64,000 bases of DNA from Physcomitrium patens. Its lineage: Eukaryota; Streptophyta; Bryopsida; Funariales; Funariaceae. Position 1 is the stretch's first letter. Every line of letters starts with the position of its first letter. Under the pieces are notes generated by a model that ran no database searches, was not told the DNA's origin, and saw nothing but the letters and a program-made list of their open reading frames with translations. Shown one piece after another: positions 1-12,716 of the stretch. The DNA lies in contig NC_037257.1 in the NCBI RefSeq assembly GCF_000002425.4, positions 14,941,232-15,005,231 on the forward strand, read 5' to 3'. Position numbers and translations under genes: made by a program.

Positions 1-1670
1 AGAATCAAAGCCCACGAAATCATGAGCCGTTACAGTGCCACTCTAACAACATCCACCAGTGCATCGGAAGTTGCTACATGACCGGATGAAGCTTCCAATA
101 GCCTCACTTCGGAGCCTTTCCACGAGTGCCACGCCCATTCGCAGGCCTCCGGATCTATTGCGTCCTCGTCAAACAGACTTCAAACGGTTTAATTAACAAT
201 TCGGAGTTGTCGCACAAATCCATAGGGCAGGCTCCTTAGTGGACTAGTTTGGGCAATTAAATGCGGGCCGAATAGGATTAGCTGTCAATCAAGTGCCTGG
301 TGCGGGTTGGCGGAAACCAGCATCGACATCTTGGTCTTCTGACAAGCAATGCGGAATGCCACCTGAGGAGGAGATTATGTCCCGACAAATCAGCCGATCA
401 CACGTTCTCCATGGCTGGTTCAACGGCCCCGCCTTGGATCCACGTGGGGCGTCGCAGATGCTTGCGAGGGTGTGTCCATTCACGCACTTTCTCCCTCTCG
501 GCGCCAGATCACACTCGCTTGCCTCGGAAGCGTATCTGGATCTCGCCTCGCCTCGTCGTTCAAACCTTTCTGCTCCCTTCGAGATTTTTTTATTCCCCTC
601 CTTTCTCAATTCTTGCGGAGAATCTGGCGTAAACTGAGAGTGAATATGCAGAGAAATAATTCCATGCCAATTTTAACCTCTTTTAACTTCGCCGCACATT
701 AATATTAGCAACGACAACTTCCGCAGGAGCCAAGCAATGTCCCAGTTTTTTCCTTTTGCGACACTGTACTCTCAAAGCCAAGCATTATCAACGTTAATGG
801 TGTCAAGACTTCATTTACTCACTCACTCACTCATCTATACTATTTTTTATGTAGCTCTTGCGTCACGTGTTGGTAAAGCATTGACGTGTGCACTTGCGAT
901 CTACGTTGTTGCTTGTCGCCACACTTCTACAGACCACGATCGACAAAAAAGACAGAAATAGAGAGATAGGGAAAGACCGAACGATGCGACATGTTGCAAG
1001 TGGAGCTGCTAACATGAAAGCACGTAGCAGGGAGAAATTTTCCGCGGCTCGATCTGGCAATGTCCCATCTTGGATGAAGCCACGAAGATACACACACCGC
1101 ACAAGGATCCGACAACGACCCATCTAGGAAAACTAGATGCGCTTGTACGAGCAAGGATGAGTAACAACAGCCCGCTGCAACGCAACCCACAGGCCACAAT
1201 CCCATCTTGCATTCCTGTTCGGATGCTTCAGAACTTGCAAAATTGAATCAACCACGAGGCAGATCCACACACACAACACACACGCAGTTGCTGCTGCTGC
1301 TGCTGCCGATGTGAAGGTATTTGCTTGGCAAAGCATGCCAAAGTAGAGGTCGTGGAAGAAGATGTGATGAGAAAGCTTGAGTGTGAGTGCACAAAACAGG
1401 TCAGTGTAGATAGTTTTGTGTAATTGCTATTGTTGTTGGTGTTGAGGTTACTTTATGGCAGATGCAAGAGGAATGCTTGACTTGATTCAGTTCAATTCAA
1501 TTCTTTAGGGTTGTATAAATTCAGTAAGAACGTGTTGCTAGAAAACCAAATCCATTGCAACTTTGTTTTGTTTGTCTTGTTTTAGTTATTGTGTGGTGAT
1601 GATTGTTTTTGTGTGAAGATTTACTTGCTTCCTGATATGTTGAGACTGGTTACAATCTAAATCACCCATA
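1..1670. other. GC-richer flank, no supported gene
   Basis: This stretch is visibly richer in G and C than the following 36 kb and resembles the spacers between the host genes on the right. The open frames in it overlap on both strands, have no recognisable domain and look like chance. There is a short ACTC-type run near 819-834 and a GCT/CTG trinucleotide run near 1289-1306. It may be the flank of a gene outside the window, but nothing here shows that. Confidence 0.5.
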
Positions 1671-3561
1671 TATATCTATATATATATATACATATATAGT
1701 TAGTGTTGCTAATGGCCATCACAATTTTTGCTTTTGTCACTAAAACTCATTCTTATTAAAAGTTGAATTATTTTTATTAAAATTAAATATATAAAAAATA
1801 CATATTTGGTATAGTGTTTAAAAAAAGGAAAAATATGTATGAAAAATATTAATAGAATTTTTTTACTGAAAAAAAAAAAAAAACTAAAGAAACATGTTGA
1901 GTGGGTGGCAAATTGTGGTGACATTAGCAATTTCTTATTTACTTATATATATATATATATATATATATAGTATAAAATTTCATGCATATTTGAAAAAGGT
2001 AAAAAAATAAGTAATCTTCTACTTGAAGGACCAAAATTTAAAAAATAAAAATAAAAATAATATATGATTTTATCTTTTTTAAAATCATTGTAAAGTACTA
2101 CTATTTTAAACTTGAAATTGTGTTAGTTTGTTTCAAATACTATAATAATATTAAAAAAATCTTAATTGAATTATTATAAGAATTGATAATGTTTATGTAA
2201 GCTTCAAACAAAATAAATACATAAAACAAAATTTAAAGGATCAATTCAATTGTACATATTTTAAGGTACTCAAACATGTTAATATTAGATTAGTTGGTTT
2301 TATGATAGGAATAAGTTTTGATTTTATTATTATATTCATTAAGTCAATAGATGTTGTAAAGTGAAAAAACTAAAATAATGTAGTAAAATAAAAAAATGAA
2401 AATGAAAATAAAATGTGTATATTTTTTAATATGAATTTAAAGAAAATTAATTTTAATTCCTTTTTAAATTTTTATTTTATAAAAATGAGCGAATTAAAAT
2501 TAGAATTAATGCATTTGATAGATGGATGCATAATCAATGTTTTTAAAAATATATAAGCATAATCATAAATTTATAAATTCTATACAATATTAAAAATCAA
2601 AGTTTGTAATTGTAATTGCTATAATTAAACCACCCTAAAATTTTGAATTATAGAGTCCAAAAAAATAAACAAACAAAAATACGTACATTATATAGATTTG
2701 AACCAAAATACTATATTCAAAATTTACAAGTAGTTTTAAAAAATTGGCAATCAACTACATTACTTTCTGAATTGGGTGTTATGTTTGTAAGTTCATGCTT
2801 AATGCTGCATCAAAAAATATTAATAAATGTATGTCATCAAATGTTTCAAAAACCGTAAAAACTCATGTCAGTAGTATTTCTACATATAGTTTCTTGGTAC
2901 AAATATTATTAAATTGCAGTGATTCACACAGCAAAAGTCTATTATATTTATTAGCTCATATATGCTTATGAATATTGATCAAAGATTGTTATGTTGATTT
3001 TATCATTGGTGATCAATTGCATAGATATTCGTTGAAAATAAATAAAATAAAAGAAAATAAAAACACACATACATACATAATTTTTTATAAGAGTTTTATT
3101 GGACAGTTTTACAAGATTTAACCATCATGTCAAGTTTTATTACAACTATAGTTTTGTAGTGATCCAATGAAAAATTTTATTTTTATGTTTTTTATTCTTA
3201 AAAAAAAAAAAAAAAAACTTACTAAAAAAAAAAAAAAAAGTAAATGATGAATATATTACATTAAAGGTATGAATTTGATTTGAACTGATTTGGTTTTAAT
3301 TCTCTCAATACTTTAAGCACATTATTTGATTTCTTCTATTTCAATGTGTAATATATAATCACTCTCATATTAAAAATTATAATATAGAAAAAAAATGATA
3401 TATCAATAATGATAACAATTCTATTCAAATGAAAATAAAAAACTACATAATAACAATGAATCTATCATGTCTTGAATAACATTAAGAACATTTATTCATA
3501 TATAATATATTTTCAACTTTCACCAACTTGATTTCTACTTATTTGCTAGATTACATTGATA

Positions 3562-3592
<31 letters not shown>

Positions 3593-3620
3593 CTATACAT
3601 ATATATATATATATATATCT

Positions 3621-3666
<46 letters not shown>

Positions 3667-3757
3667 TTAGCTATATCTTATGAAATCAATATTCTTCAAC
3701 TAATATTTTTATAGTTGATAATATTTGATGAAACAAAGGTTATTCTAGGATTATAAA

Positions 3758-3798
<41 letters not shown>

Positions 3799-4697
3799 AA
3801 TAATCAATAAAAAGTAATAAAATTTTGTAAATTAATTAAAAAGTCAAGTAAGAATTTATTAATTTAAGTGTTGATTCTTCCTATAACATAGAAATGAATT
3901 TGGATTTGATAAAAATAGATATTGTTTGTTTGTATTTTTAAGATTTTGAACAAATGAATGTGATTCTAACAAGAGAAGAGACAGCGACATGGAGTTGAAA
4001 AGTTTTGGTAAGGGCAAATAAAATTATTTCCACATTCATGTAGAATAGATTTGATTTCACAATTTAAGGCGATTCTAACTTTGTTGTCTTAATATAAGTA
4101 ATTATCTTCTACTTGACAAAATTCTATTATATCAAGGTTTTGTGATTTTTTCAATCTTTGTTAATCTACTACAACAATCAATATGTCAACTTCAAATTTT
4201 TCTTATATTAAGATTTTTACCTAATTTCCTATCAAAAGATATTTTTATGTTGAAGCAAAGATGGAAGTTTAGACTGTGGATGCCTATAACATATCAAACT
4301 ATCAATAATCTCTTAATATTTTGTGCTTTCACTTTCTTCAAAGTAAAATAAAAAATTGAGAATTATTTATACAAATAAAGTTGTCTTTAGAAAGAAATTA
4401 TGACATAATTTAAAATTCTTTTAAGAAGAAAAAAGTACAATCTTTGGACTTTTTTCAAAACTAATAATCAATTTTTAGTTTAATGAAGGAGTCTATAATG
4501 ATTAAAAAATAATGGAGATGTTATGAATTTTATTTAGATATGAAAACATGTTTTAAATTTTAAAGACATAAAAAATTGATAACAATTATTGCTTAGGAAC
4601 CAACCTATCTTATTAAACTTGTTAGTAAATTATAATGCTAGTAAAGACATTAATATTGGTATTTTGAAAGATATGATGTAGTTGTAGATTACAACAT
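1671..4697. other. AT-rich spacer with microsatellites
   Basis: This is strongly AT-rich DNA without a recognisable gene. It holds TA runs near 1680-1698 and 1944-1969, two A-runs near 3199-3240, the long TA tract listed separately, and another TA tract at 3761-3796. No retroelement protein signature was seen. It ends at the GTTTG target duplication (4698-4702) of the chromovirus that follows. Confidence 0.6.
3568..3662. repeat. (TA)n microsatellite, ~95 bp
   Basis: The tract is an almost pure TA repeat broken by two short imperfect CTATACA-type interruptions. It is the longest dinucleotide tract in the window. A similar tract lies at 3761-3796. Confidence 0.9.
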
Positions 4698-4702
4698 GTT
4701 TG

Positions 4703-5220
4703 TATCAAGGACATGAATCTTGAAGAAAGAGAATCCTCAATACACTCTTCTATCACTGAAGAGAAGTAGAAAGTCACCCAAAAGGTGGTGTAATATTAAC
4801 TAGAATGGCTATTGCCAAAATCAAGAAGATTAGAAAGTCTTGAAACAAGACTAAGAGTAGAAAGGTGTTGAGAAGAGTGAAGAAGGCTTTACTCTTGCCT
4901 CCATATATACTATCTAACTAAGAGCTACGTGGCAATGTCCTATAAGACCTCTAACATGTGTTGACTTTGCTAGTCACATATCTTATCTTGCAAGGCAAGT
5001 TATCTATATATACACCACATAGTTGGCTTGCTCTACAAGCTACCAATACATGGTTAGCTTTTTGGCCAAGTTTCTAACCTACAAACACATCTAAAATCAA
5101 AACCACATCTATGAAGCTTCTAGGAAGCTTATTTAAAAACTTTATGAGATTATTTTATATTTATTAACTTTTACTTAATGATATAAGTAACTATTGAAGT
5201 AAATGTATATATCCGTGACA
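4703..5220 (-). repeat. 3' LTR of chromovirus A
   Basis: It pairs with 28878-29426. In element sense it starts TGTCACGG and is preceded by a purine-rich tract at 5221-5240. It is related to the LTRs of B and C around the TATATATA core but belongs to a clearly different subfamily. Confidence 0.88.
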
Positions 5221-5261
5221 TTACCCCCTCTTCTAGGGACGAGTTCCACAAAGAGCGGTCT

Positions 5262-5486
5262 TCATATGTTGAGGAAGTTGAAGATGCGGCAAATTATATT
5301 TGCTACATACTTTGATCTTTTTTCTTTTCGAAGATAGTTGATAGGTCCTCTCAACCATCTATAGTGTCCCATATCAAGGCAAGAAGACCACCCTATTATT
5401 TGGTCATTGTTGAGGCCTTTGTAACTTTCTTCAAATAAAACATTTGGAACACCATTAGGAATTGTTCCTACCTCTAATAAAATCAC
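5262..5486 (-). pseudogene. Post-chromodomain module of chromovirus A
   Basis: This minus-strand reading frame of about 74 codons lies between the chromodomain region and the 3' LTR. It is strongly similar to frames at 11410-11658 (B) and 26764-27012 (C), sharing the core GLNNDQI-GWSS-(L/P)-MGHYRWLRGPIN-LR. It is not a gag, protease, RT, RNase H, integrase or chromodomain sequence, and I do not recognise the family. The resemblance across three copies, one of them distinctly older, suggests it was once a real part of the element. Confidence 0.6.
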
Positions 5487-5849
5487 TAAACCTCGGGAGT
5501 CTCTTCCAAGATCGTGATACCAAAAACGTTGTATCTCACCATCTATTCGAGGAAGGATATGTTACACTTGAGGATCTTCATCTCGATTCCGTCATCTTGA
5601 AGGTTGTGACAATCGCAATGTTTCATCTAGTAAGTCCACAAATAAAAGCTTTTGAGTTGAATCTGTTGGTTGTTGGTACTCCATCTCATTACAAATACAC
5701 AAAAGCTACAATGAAAGATAGAAGGTAGAATGTTATTTTCTTTTGATCTTGTTTCTTTTATAGCAAAGGTTTTCTATTCTTCATCTTGGTTTTGATGGAT
5801 GTTGTTGATGAAAGACTTCAACTTTCTTTATTGCATTTGTAAGATTCTT

Positions 5850-8800
5850 TGATAGCTTTTATATGCATTCACTAATATCATATCCGTGCCAATGAATAAG
5901 ATATTCTAACCTATTTTGTGCCACCTTGAGTCTAAGACTTCTTCTACCTCAAATTCTTGGTTATTATCCACTTCTATAGGAGGATGTTGCATTTATCTTC
6001 TTTCCAAGATATTCACTAGCTTATATGGCTCCAGAAGAGACTTGTGAAATACATGGTGGATGTTCATAGACTCTGGTAGATATAATCGATAGGCAATAGG
6101 ATTGATTTATTTACAAATAGGAAAAGGTTTCAACCTACAATAATCTAATTTATCACAAGGATAAGTACTCTTGATATTACGACGAAGTAACTATACCTTG
6201 TCACCCATATTATATTGTGGTTACTCCTTACAATAGGCACTCGTGTTGATCTTTTGTCGTTCTTGAGCTTTCTTTAATTGTATCTTCATTGTTGTATGTA
6301 GCTTTGACAAGCGATTTGTTAAATCTTTCGCCATACGATTATCAACTTTTGAAAAGTCAAAAGTATCAAGACATGGATGATAATCGTAATTGACAAAGAA
6401 ATATGTTTTTTGAATGGAAGAATGTACCAAATTATTATATGCAAACTCCACCAATGATAAAAAAGTTGTCCAATCAACTTGATGACAGTTGATGGTACAT
6501 CTCAAATACTGCTCCAAAACTTGATTTATCCTTTCCTTTTGTCCATTGGTTTGAGGATAAAAAGCTGAAAAAAGCTTTATATCCACCTTTAGAATCTTTA
6601 ATAGGATTCTCTAAAATCTTGATACAAATTGAGTCTCCCTATCTGATATAATATCCTTCGGTAATCCATGATAGCGATAGATATTGTCAATGAAAAGCTT
6701 AGTTGTTTCTTCACTTGTCATAGATTTTGTACAGGGTACAAAATGTGCCATCTTGGTAAAACGATCTACTATCATGAATATAAATTTATAAGAACCTGAG
6801 AGTAGAAGATCCATGATGAAATCAATAGAAATAGAAGACCATAGTTGTTCTGGAATGGATAATGGCTGAAGAAGTTCGTAAGGTCGATGACGAGGAGTTT
6901 TTGATCTTGAGCAAACATCACAAGTTTGTACAAAATCTTTGACTACGTTCTACATTTGCGGCCACCAAAAATCCCTAGATATTAGTTCAAAAGTTTTATT
7001 GTACCAAAAATGTCTTGTTGCTAGAAAGTCATGACGAGCTTGAAAAACACGTAATCAAGCTTTACCTTCTGGAACATATAGGCGTCCTTCAAAATATAAT
7101 AGATTATTCTTGAATTCAAACTTGGAAGTATCATGGGACTTAGAAGAAGTATCCTTGATATCCTAAAGAAGAGGATCAGAGGACATGCTTGATTGAATTT
7201 GCTTCACAAATGTTAAATCAACAATCAATGTTGATTTTATAGCTCAAAAATGAAAATGCTCGGGCTTCAAGAGAATTGATCTTTGTTGTTCAAAAGATGC
7301 ATCTCTTTCTTTTATTGTAACATAAGAACGTCTAGAAAGAGCGTCAAATAGACCTTGTTATTTTCCAAATTGATAAGTGATTTTGAAATTGAATCTAGAT
7401 AAAGACATGCTCCAACGGGCTTAACAATGATTTAAAATACGTGCTTACATGAAGTACTCAAGGTTTTTATAGTCTGTATATATTGTAACTAGACTTGAGG
7501 TGCCTTTTAGATAATGATGCCATTCTTAAAATGAATCCACGATTGCAAGGAGCTCTTTGTCATGGATCTCATAATTAATCTTGGCTATTAAAAATTTCCT
7601 TGAATAGAAAGCTATTGAATGGAGTTTGTCATCTGTTCCCATTTGTGACAATACGGAACCTATAGCAAAATCTGACGCATCAATTTCCATAATAAATGTC
7701 TTAAAGAAGTCAACACAATATAAGATTAGTATATAAATAAACTCTTTTTTTAAAGCATCAAATAATGCTTCTGCTTCTTTATTCTACTTAAGTTTTTTTT
7801 TATAAGTGAAAAGTATAAATGGAGCTGCAACTTGAAAAAAAATTCTTGATGAAGATTTGATAGTAATTGACAAAGTCCAAAAACCATTGCACATCTCGTA
7901 CTGTTCTTAGAATCTTCCAATCTATGATAGTTTGAATCTTCTTATGATCCATCATAAGGCCTTTGTTGGAAATGATGTATCCTAAAAAGTCAACTTGAGT
8001 AGTGTGGAATACACACTTTTCTAACTTCGCATATAATCCTACATCTCTAAGTTTCTATAACACACAACAAACATGAAGCTCATATTCATCCGTGTTCTTA
8101 GAGTAGATTAGAATGTCATCTAAATAGCAAACAACAAAATTATTTAAAAACTCACGAAAAACATCATTCATAAGATGTTGAAAAGTAGCCAATTCATTCA
8201 TGAGTCCAAAAGGCATGACATTATATTCAAAATGTCCATACCAAGTTCAAAAGCACTCTTCCATTTATCCCCTTCTTTGATACAAACTAAGTTGTATGCT
8301 CCTCATAGATCTATTTTGATATAGATCTTTGTTTGATTGAATTGGTCAAGAAGTCTTGAAATCAAAGGCAAAGGATACCTATTTTTGATGGTGATCTTGT
8401 TGAGTCTTCGATAATCTACACACATTTACAGAGATCCATCTTTCTTCTTCACAAATAAGATAGGAGCTCCGGCTGGAAATTTAGAATGGCGTATAAAGTT
8501 CTTTGCCAAATTCTCATCAATGTACTCCTTTAATGGAGCCAATTTATTCTACGATAAGCTATAGATTGGTTTGAATGGTGGTTGAGCTCCTTCTTGGAGT
8601 TCAATTGAACAATCATAAGGTCGATACTCTAAGAGAATATCTGCATTCTTCTTTTCAAAAATATCTTGGAATTCTTGATATTGGTTAGAAATACCACTCT
8701 ACATTGTTTCACCATTAGAAATGGATGTAGCATGTATAATAAAAGATGATCTTTCTTTTGTAGCATGCATGAAAGCTTTTGTACCTACTAGTAAAGATTT

Positions 8801-9154
8801 AGACATATTGGACTTATATACTTCTACTTTACTAATGTGATCTTAGATTATACTATCAGGAAAGTTAAGACTACGAGAAATCCAATCTATTTGAGGGTTA
8901 TATTTTTCTAGCCATGATAATCATAAAATAACCAAATTAGAGGAAGATTTTATTACATTAAATACTACAACGTTGTTATGATCTTTAATTGCTACATCTA
9001 AAGGAATATTTTCATGGGTAACATTTCCAGAAGATAATGAATGACCATCTATGATTTCTGCATGTACGGATTTAACTTTCTTCACTAAAGGTATTTTTTG
9101 ATTTTTGGCAAAATCTTCATCTATAAAACATGCTAAGGCTCCTGAATCTAACAA
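5850..9154 (-). pseudogene. Pol remnant of chromovirus A
   Basis: Read from right to left on the minus strand there is an aspartic protease remnant with the LDSGA motif (8921-9154). RT and RNase H remnants follow at about 7300-8560. The integrase remnant lies at about 6220-7200, with the FVPCTKS and FYPQTNGQ stretches typical of the catalytic core and the region just after it. A chromodomain-like region lies at about 5850-6000. All parts correspond in order to the pol of copies B and C. It is heavily broken and certainly non-functional. Confidence 0.8.
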
Positions 9155-9276
9155 GGCAAAGACTTTGTGATTATTAGGTCATAAATATATATCTATGATA
9201 TTACAAGGTAAAGAATTTGAGGAGAGGATAGGACCTTTACTACGTATTGCATATGATTCTAGCTGCACAGTCCCTA

Positions 9277-9836
9277 TGTCACGGCCATAATCATGTAAGC
9301 TAATAATTACATATAAAAATAAGTAGAAGTAAGTAAAAGTAGGTAAAAGTAAGTTAATTCTATAATATTTAATATGGAAGCTTCCTAGAAACTTCCTAGA
9401 TGCTGCTTTGACTTCATCGGTGTCTTTAATTGACTTTTTGGATTAGAAACGTGGTCAACAAATTGGCCATGTGCCACACATGTTGTTAGCTTGAAGATCA
9501 AGCTAACTATGTGGCCCACACGTAGAAAAACTTGCCTTGTAAGTCAAGGCATGTGCCCTACAAAATCAACACATATTGGAGGTCGTATAGAATGTCACCA
9601 CGTAGCCCCTAGTTAGATAGTATATATAGAGACAAGAGTGAAGGCTTCTTCACTCTTGTTAACTCCTTTCTTGCTTTTAGTCTAATTTCAAGGGTCTCTA
9701 GTTTTCTTGTCTTTTGGCAATAGCCATTCCAGTTTCTCTTTCAATATACATACTTGTTTATTTATATTTTGTTACCTTTCTTTGAGTGAAGGCTCACTTG
9801 TCAAAATTGTTTTTCATCGAGTTCTTGTCCTTGACA
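9277..9836 (+). repeat. 5' LTR of chromovirus C
   Basis: It begins TGTCACGG and ends CTTGACA. It pairs with 27054-27612, with about two dozen differences plus two small indels. It contains a TATATATA box and a perfect-stem inverted repeat just after it, described separately. Confidence 0.93.
9621..9662 (+). promoter_or_regulatory. LTR core promoter with hairpin at predicted start
   Basis: TATATATA lies at 9621-9628. It is followed by an inverted repeat with 13-base arms (9631-9643 and 9648-9660) and a GCTT loop; the arms are fully complementary in the 3' LTR copy (27405-27434). The expected transcription start, about 31 bp from the first T of the box, falls in the right arm at about 9652 (27426 in the 3' LTR). 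The start is inferred from spacing; no transcript was seen. Confidence 0.55.
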
Positions 9837-9838
9837 GA

Positions 9839-9849
9839 TTGACAAGAGT
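9839..9849 (+). other. Candidate self-priming site of chromovirus C
   Basis: TTGACAAGAGT begins two bases after the 5' LTR, where a primer-binding site belongs. It is the exact complement of ACTCTTGTCAA at 27426-27436 in the LTR leader, the predicted 5' end of the transcript. The same arrangement is present in copies B (22193-22203) and A (28865-28875). This matches the self-priming layout known for Tf1/sushi elements. A tRNA match directly at the LTR was not found. Confidence 0.6.
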
Positions 9850-10048
9850 ACACCTACAATATCAGAGCTTTGTCTAATCTTGATTAAGAGTGGATTACCA
9901 CTTTTTCTTGATAAGATATAAGCGTATTAGAAGTTACGGATTATCCTCTTCTAAACTGATATTGTCCTTAGCATTTTCTTTGTCCGCAAGTACTCTCTTC
10001 TATTTGTCTTGAGCGATATTAGACATCTTCTCTCTTCTAAGTGTTATC

Positions 10049-10816
10049 ATGGCAGAACTTCTTGAAATGAAGAGTGCAATGGCACAAATGCAAGAGCAAT
10101 TGAGGGAGTTAATGCTTGCAATGCATCAACTCAATTTACCACCACAAGGAGCAACAAGATTGGCAGGAAGTGATGATATAGAAATGGTTGGAGCTGCTTC
10201 AACATCTGCACCAAACCATGTCCTTTCTCCTATGGTGGAACGCCCTTCAAATATTAGAGAATCAAGAATTGCCCTACCCAAGAAGTTTGATGGCACCAGA
10301 TCCAAGTTTCGAGGATTTATCAATCAAGTGCAACTTGTGATTGAACTTCAACCCCAAAGCTATCCAACTCCAGGATCACAAGTTAGATTCATTGGTATGC
10401 TTCTTTCAGGTTCGACACTATTATGGTTTTTATCTTTTCTTGAACGACGAGATCCAATATTGGATAATCTATAGGCTTTTTTGGTGGAGTTTCGATCCAT
10501 GTATGGAGAACATGATGCAATTCGTGTTGCAACCAATAAGATTCGTATTTTACGACAAGGCAATCGATCAGTAACGTTATATGCTTCACAATTTTGACAA
10601 CTTGCAACTGATATCAAGTGGGATGATGCTACACTTATTAGCCAATTTTTCTACGGATTACAATATGAGATAAAAAAATTAATGCTCAATTTACCTGATC
10701 CTCAAACATTGAGTCAAGCAATTGACTTTGCTGTGAAGTGCGACAATCGCCTTTTTGAATTCCGATCTGAGAACCGTACAAGTGCACCTCAATGTTACTA
10801 TGATTCAATGGCAACA
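10049..10816 (+). pseudogene. Gag of chromovirus C, left part
   Basis: The gag begins with a Met/Gln/Leu-rich, probably coiled-coil segment (MAELLEMKSAMAQMQEQL), then a Ser/Pro-rich linker and a capsid-like region starting near LPKKFDGTRSKFRGFINQ. It is cut at 10816 by chromovirus B and resumes at 22763. It is broken. The equivalent gag of B lies at 21065-22033. Confidence 0.8.
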
Positions 10817-11368
10817 TGTCAAGGACAAAGACTCGATGAGGAAAAATATACACAAAAAGGCTATCTCGATATAATAAGTCAAAATATAAACAAGTAGGTA
10901 TATTAAAAGGAAACTGGAATGGCTATTGCCACAAGACAAGAAACTAAAGACTCTTGAACCTGGTCTAGAAGCAAGAAAAGAGTTGACAAGAGTGAAGAAG
11001 CCTTCACTCTTGTCTCTATATATACTATCTAACTAGGGGCTACGTGGCGACGTTCTATAGGACCTCCAATATGTGTTGACTTTGTAGGACACATGCCTTG
11101 ACTTACAAGGCAAGTTTTTCTACGTGTGGGCCACATAGTTAGCTTGATCTTTAAGCTAACAACATGTGTGGCACATGGCCAACTTGTTGACCACGTTTCT
11201 AATCCAAAAAGTCAATTAAAGACACCTATAAAGTCAAAGTAGCATCTAGGAAGTTTCTAAGAAGCTTCTATATTAAATATTATAGAATTAACTTACTTTT
11301 ATCTACTTTTACTTACTTCTACCTATTTCTATATGTAATTATTAGCTTACATGATTATAGCCGTGACA
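10817..11368 (-). repeat. 3' LTR of chromovirus B
   Basis: It pairs with 22206-22757 and has the same length. In element sense it follows a run of Gs at about 11371-11377. The TATATATA box lies on the minus strand at about 11017-11024. Confidence 0.93.
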
Positions 11369-11409
11369 TTACCCCCCCTTCTAGAGACGAGTTCCACGAA
11401 GAGCGGTCA

Positions 11410-11658
11410 TCATATATTGAGAAAATCTATGATGCGACGAATTATATTTGCCACATACTCTGATCTCTGTTCTCTTCGAAGATGATTGATAGGGCCTCTC
11501 AACCATCGGTAGTGTCCCATACCAAGGCGGGAAGACCACCCAGTTATTTGATCATTGTTGAGGCCTTCGTAACTTCCTTCGAATAGAATATTTGGAACAC
11601 CATCAAGAGTTGTTCCTACCTCTAGCAAAATCACCAAACATCGGGAGTCCCTTTCCAA
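11410..11658 (-). pseudogene. Post-chromodomain module of chromovirus B
   Basis: This minus-strand frame of about 82 codons lies between the chromodomain and the polypurine tract. It begins near RDSRCLVILLEVGTT and ends near VANIIRRIIDFLNI. Counterparts sit at the same place in C and A. It is rich in Arg and aromatic residues (MGHYRWLRGPINHLRREQR) and lacks an obvious signal peptide or membrane segment. No family is recognised. It could be a tail of the polyprotein or a separate small frame. Confidence 0.6.
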
Positions 11659-11926
11659 ATCGTGATACCAAACGCGTTATATCTCACCATCTATTCGAGG
11701 AAGAACATGTCGTTCTTGAAGATTTCCATCTCGATTGCGTCGTCTTGAAGGTTGTGACAATCGTAATGTCTCGTCCGGCAGGTCAGCAAACAAAGGTTCT
11801 TGAGTTGAATCCGCTGGTTGTTAGCTCTCCATCTAATTAGCGTCACAAATACAAAGAAGTTACAAACAAGGATAGGAAATTGAATGTTATCTTGCCTCAA
11901 TCTTATCTCTTTTATAAGAGAGATTT

Positions 11927-12214
11927 TCATCTTAGTTTTGATGGATGTCGTTGATGAAAAACTTTCACTTTAGCTGATGCATTTGCTAGATTCCTGGATG
12001 GCTCCCATGTGCGTTCACTAATATCATATCCGCGCCAATGAACAAGATATTTCAGCTTATTTCGGCGCTGCCTTGAGTCTAATATCTCTTCCACCTCAAA
12101 TTCTTCATTATTATCTACTTCTATAGGAAGCGGTGGCATTTGTCTTCTTCCTTGTATATCCACTGTCTTATATGGTTCAAGAAGAGACACGTGGAATACA
12201 TGATGGATCTTCAT
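11927..12214 (-). pseudogene. Integrase C-terminus and chromodomain of B
   Basis: The frame starts with MKIHHVFHVSLLEPYK, the usual junction after integrase in chromoviruses. It continues into a chromodomain with YLVHWRGYDISERTWEP, which keeps the aromatic residues that form the methyl-lysine cage in HP1-like chromodomains. In this family the domain is thought to direct integration to heterochromatin. The copia element separates it from the rest of the integrase at 17800 and beyond. Confidence 0.88.
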
Positions 12215-12230
12215 TGACTTCGGTAGATGT

Positions 12231-12716
12231 TGTTGAGATAAAAGATAAAGATGAATAGATAATAGTTAAAGTAGAATAAGTTACCTCGTAAAGGATATTA
12301 CCTTAGATAAGTTGCTAATGGTCAAAGGCTTGACTCTTGGCATATAGAAAAAGCATCCTATGGACATAAGATGCGGTCAAGGACAAAGAGTCAAAGTCAA
12401 GAGGATAAAGTGTGTCCTAGGGAATATCCAAAGAACTAGGTAAAAGTAATTAGTATATGGCATAGGATACCCTCGTGGTATAAAAGATGCCATAGGATCC
12501 TAGGATCCTTGGATACCCTCGTGGTATGAGTCAAAGGATCCAAGGAGCATATGTGTAAAAGTCAAATGGTGGAAGAAGTCCTTTTAGGGCAGCAACCACC
12601 ACCTATAAGTAACGAGAGTTGGAAGAGAGAACCATCTCATTCCACACTTCTCTTATGTGCAACCTTGCTGATTTCTACTTACTTGTGTTATGCTTATAGT
12701 GTTCTTTTTCTCCACA
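12231..12716 (+). repeat. 5' LTR of copia element
   Basis: It starts TGTTGAGA and ends TCTCCACA. It pairs with 17309-17794. Inside it there are short repeats around ATACCCTCGTGGTAT (near 12467 and 12513). Confidence 0.95.

Noticed and set aside
1-162. Minus-strand stretch of about 47 codons ending near position 22 (reads CEWAWHSWKGSEVRLLEASS), which looks protein-like and could be a last exon.
   Set aside because: No partner exon, domain or family could be recognised upstream on the minus strand, and a frame this short can arise by chance.
5462-5728. Plus-strand frames at 5462-5728, 11592-11840 and (reverse sense) 26546-26812 that resemble each other.
   Set aside because: They are the antisense of the conserved chromovirus 3' region, so they are shadows of the module on the element's own strand.
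9857-9868. ATATCAGAGC downstream of the chromovirus C 5' LTR, resembling the usual initiator tRNA-Met primer site.
   Set aside because: It lies about 20 bases from the LTR end fixed by the target duplication, whereas primer sites lie next to the LTR. The match is also not kept in copy B.
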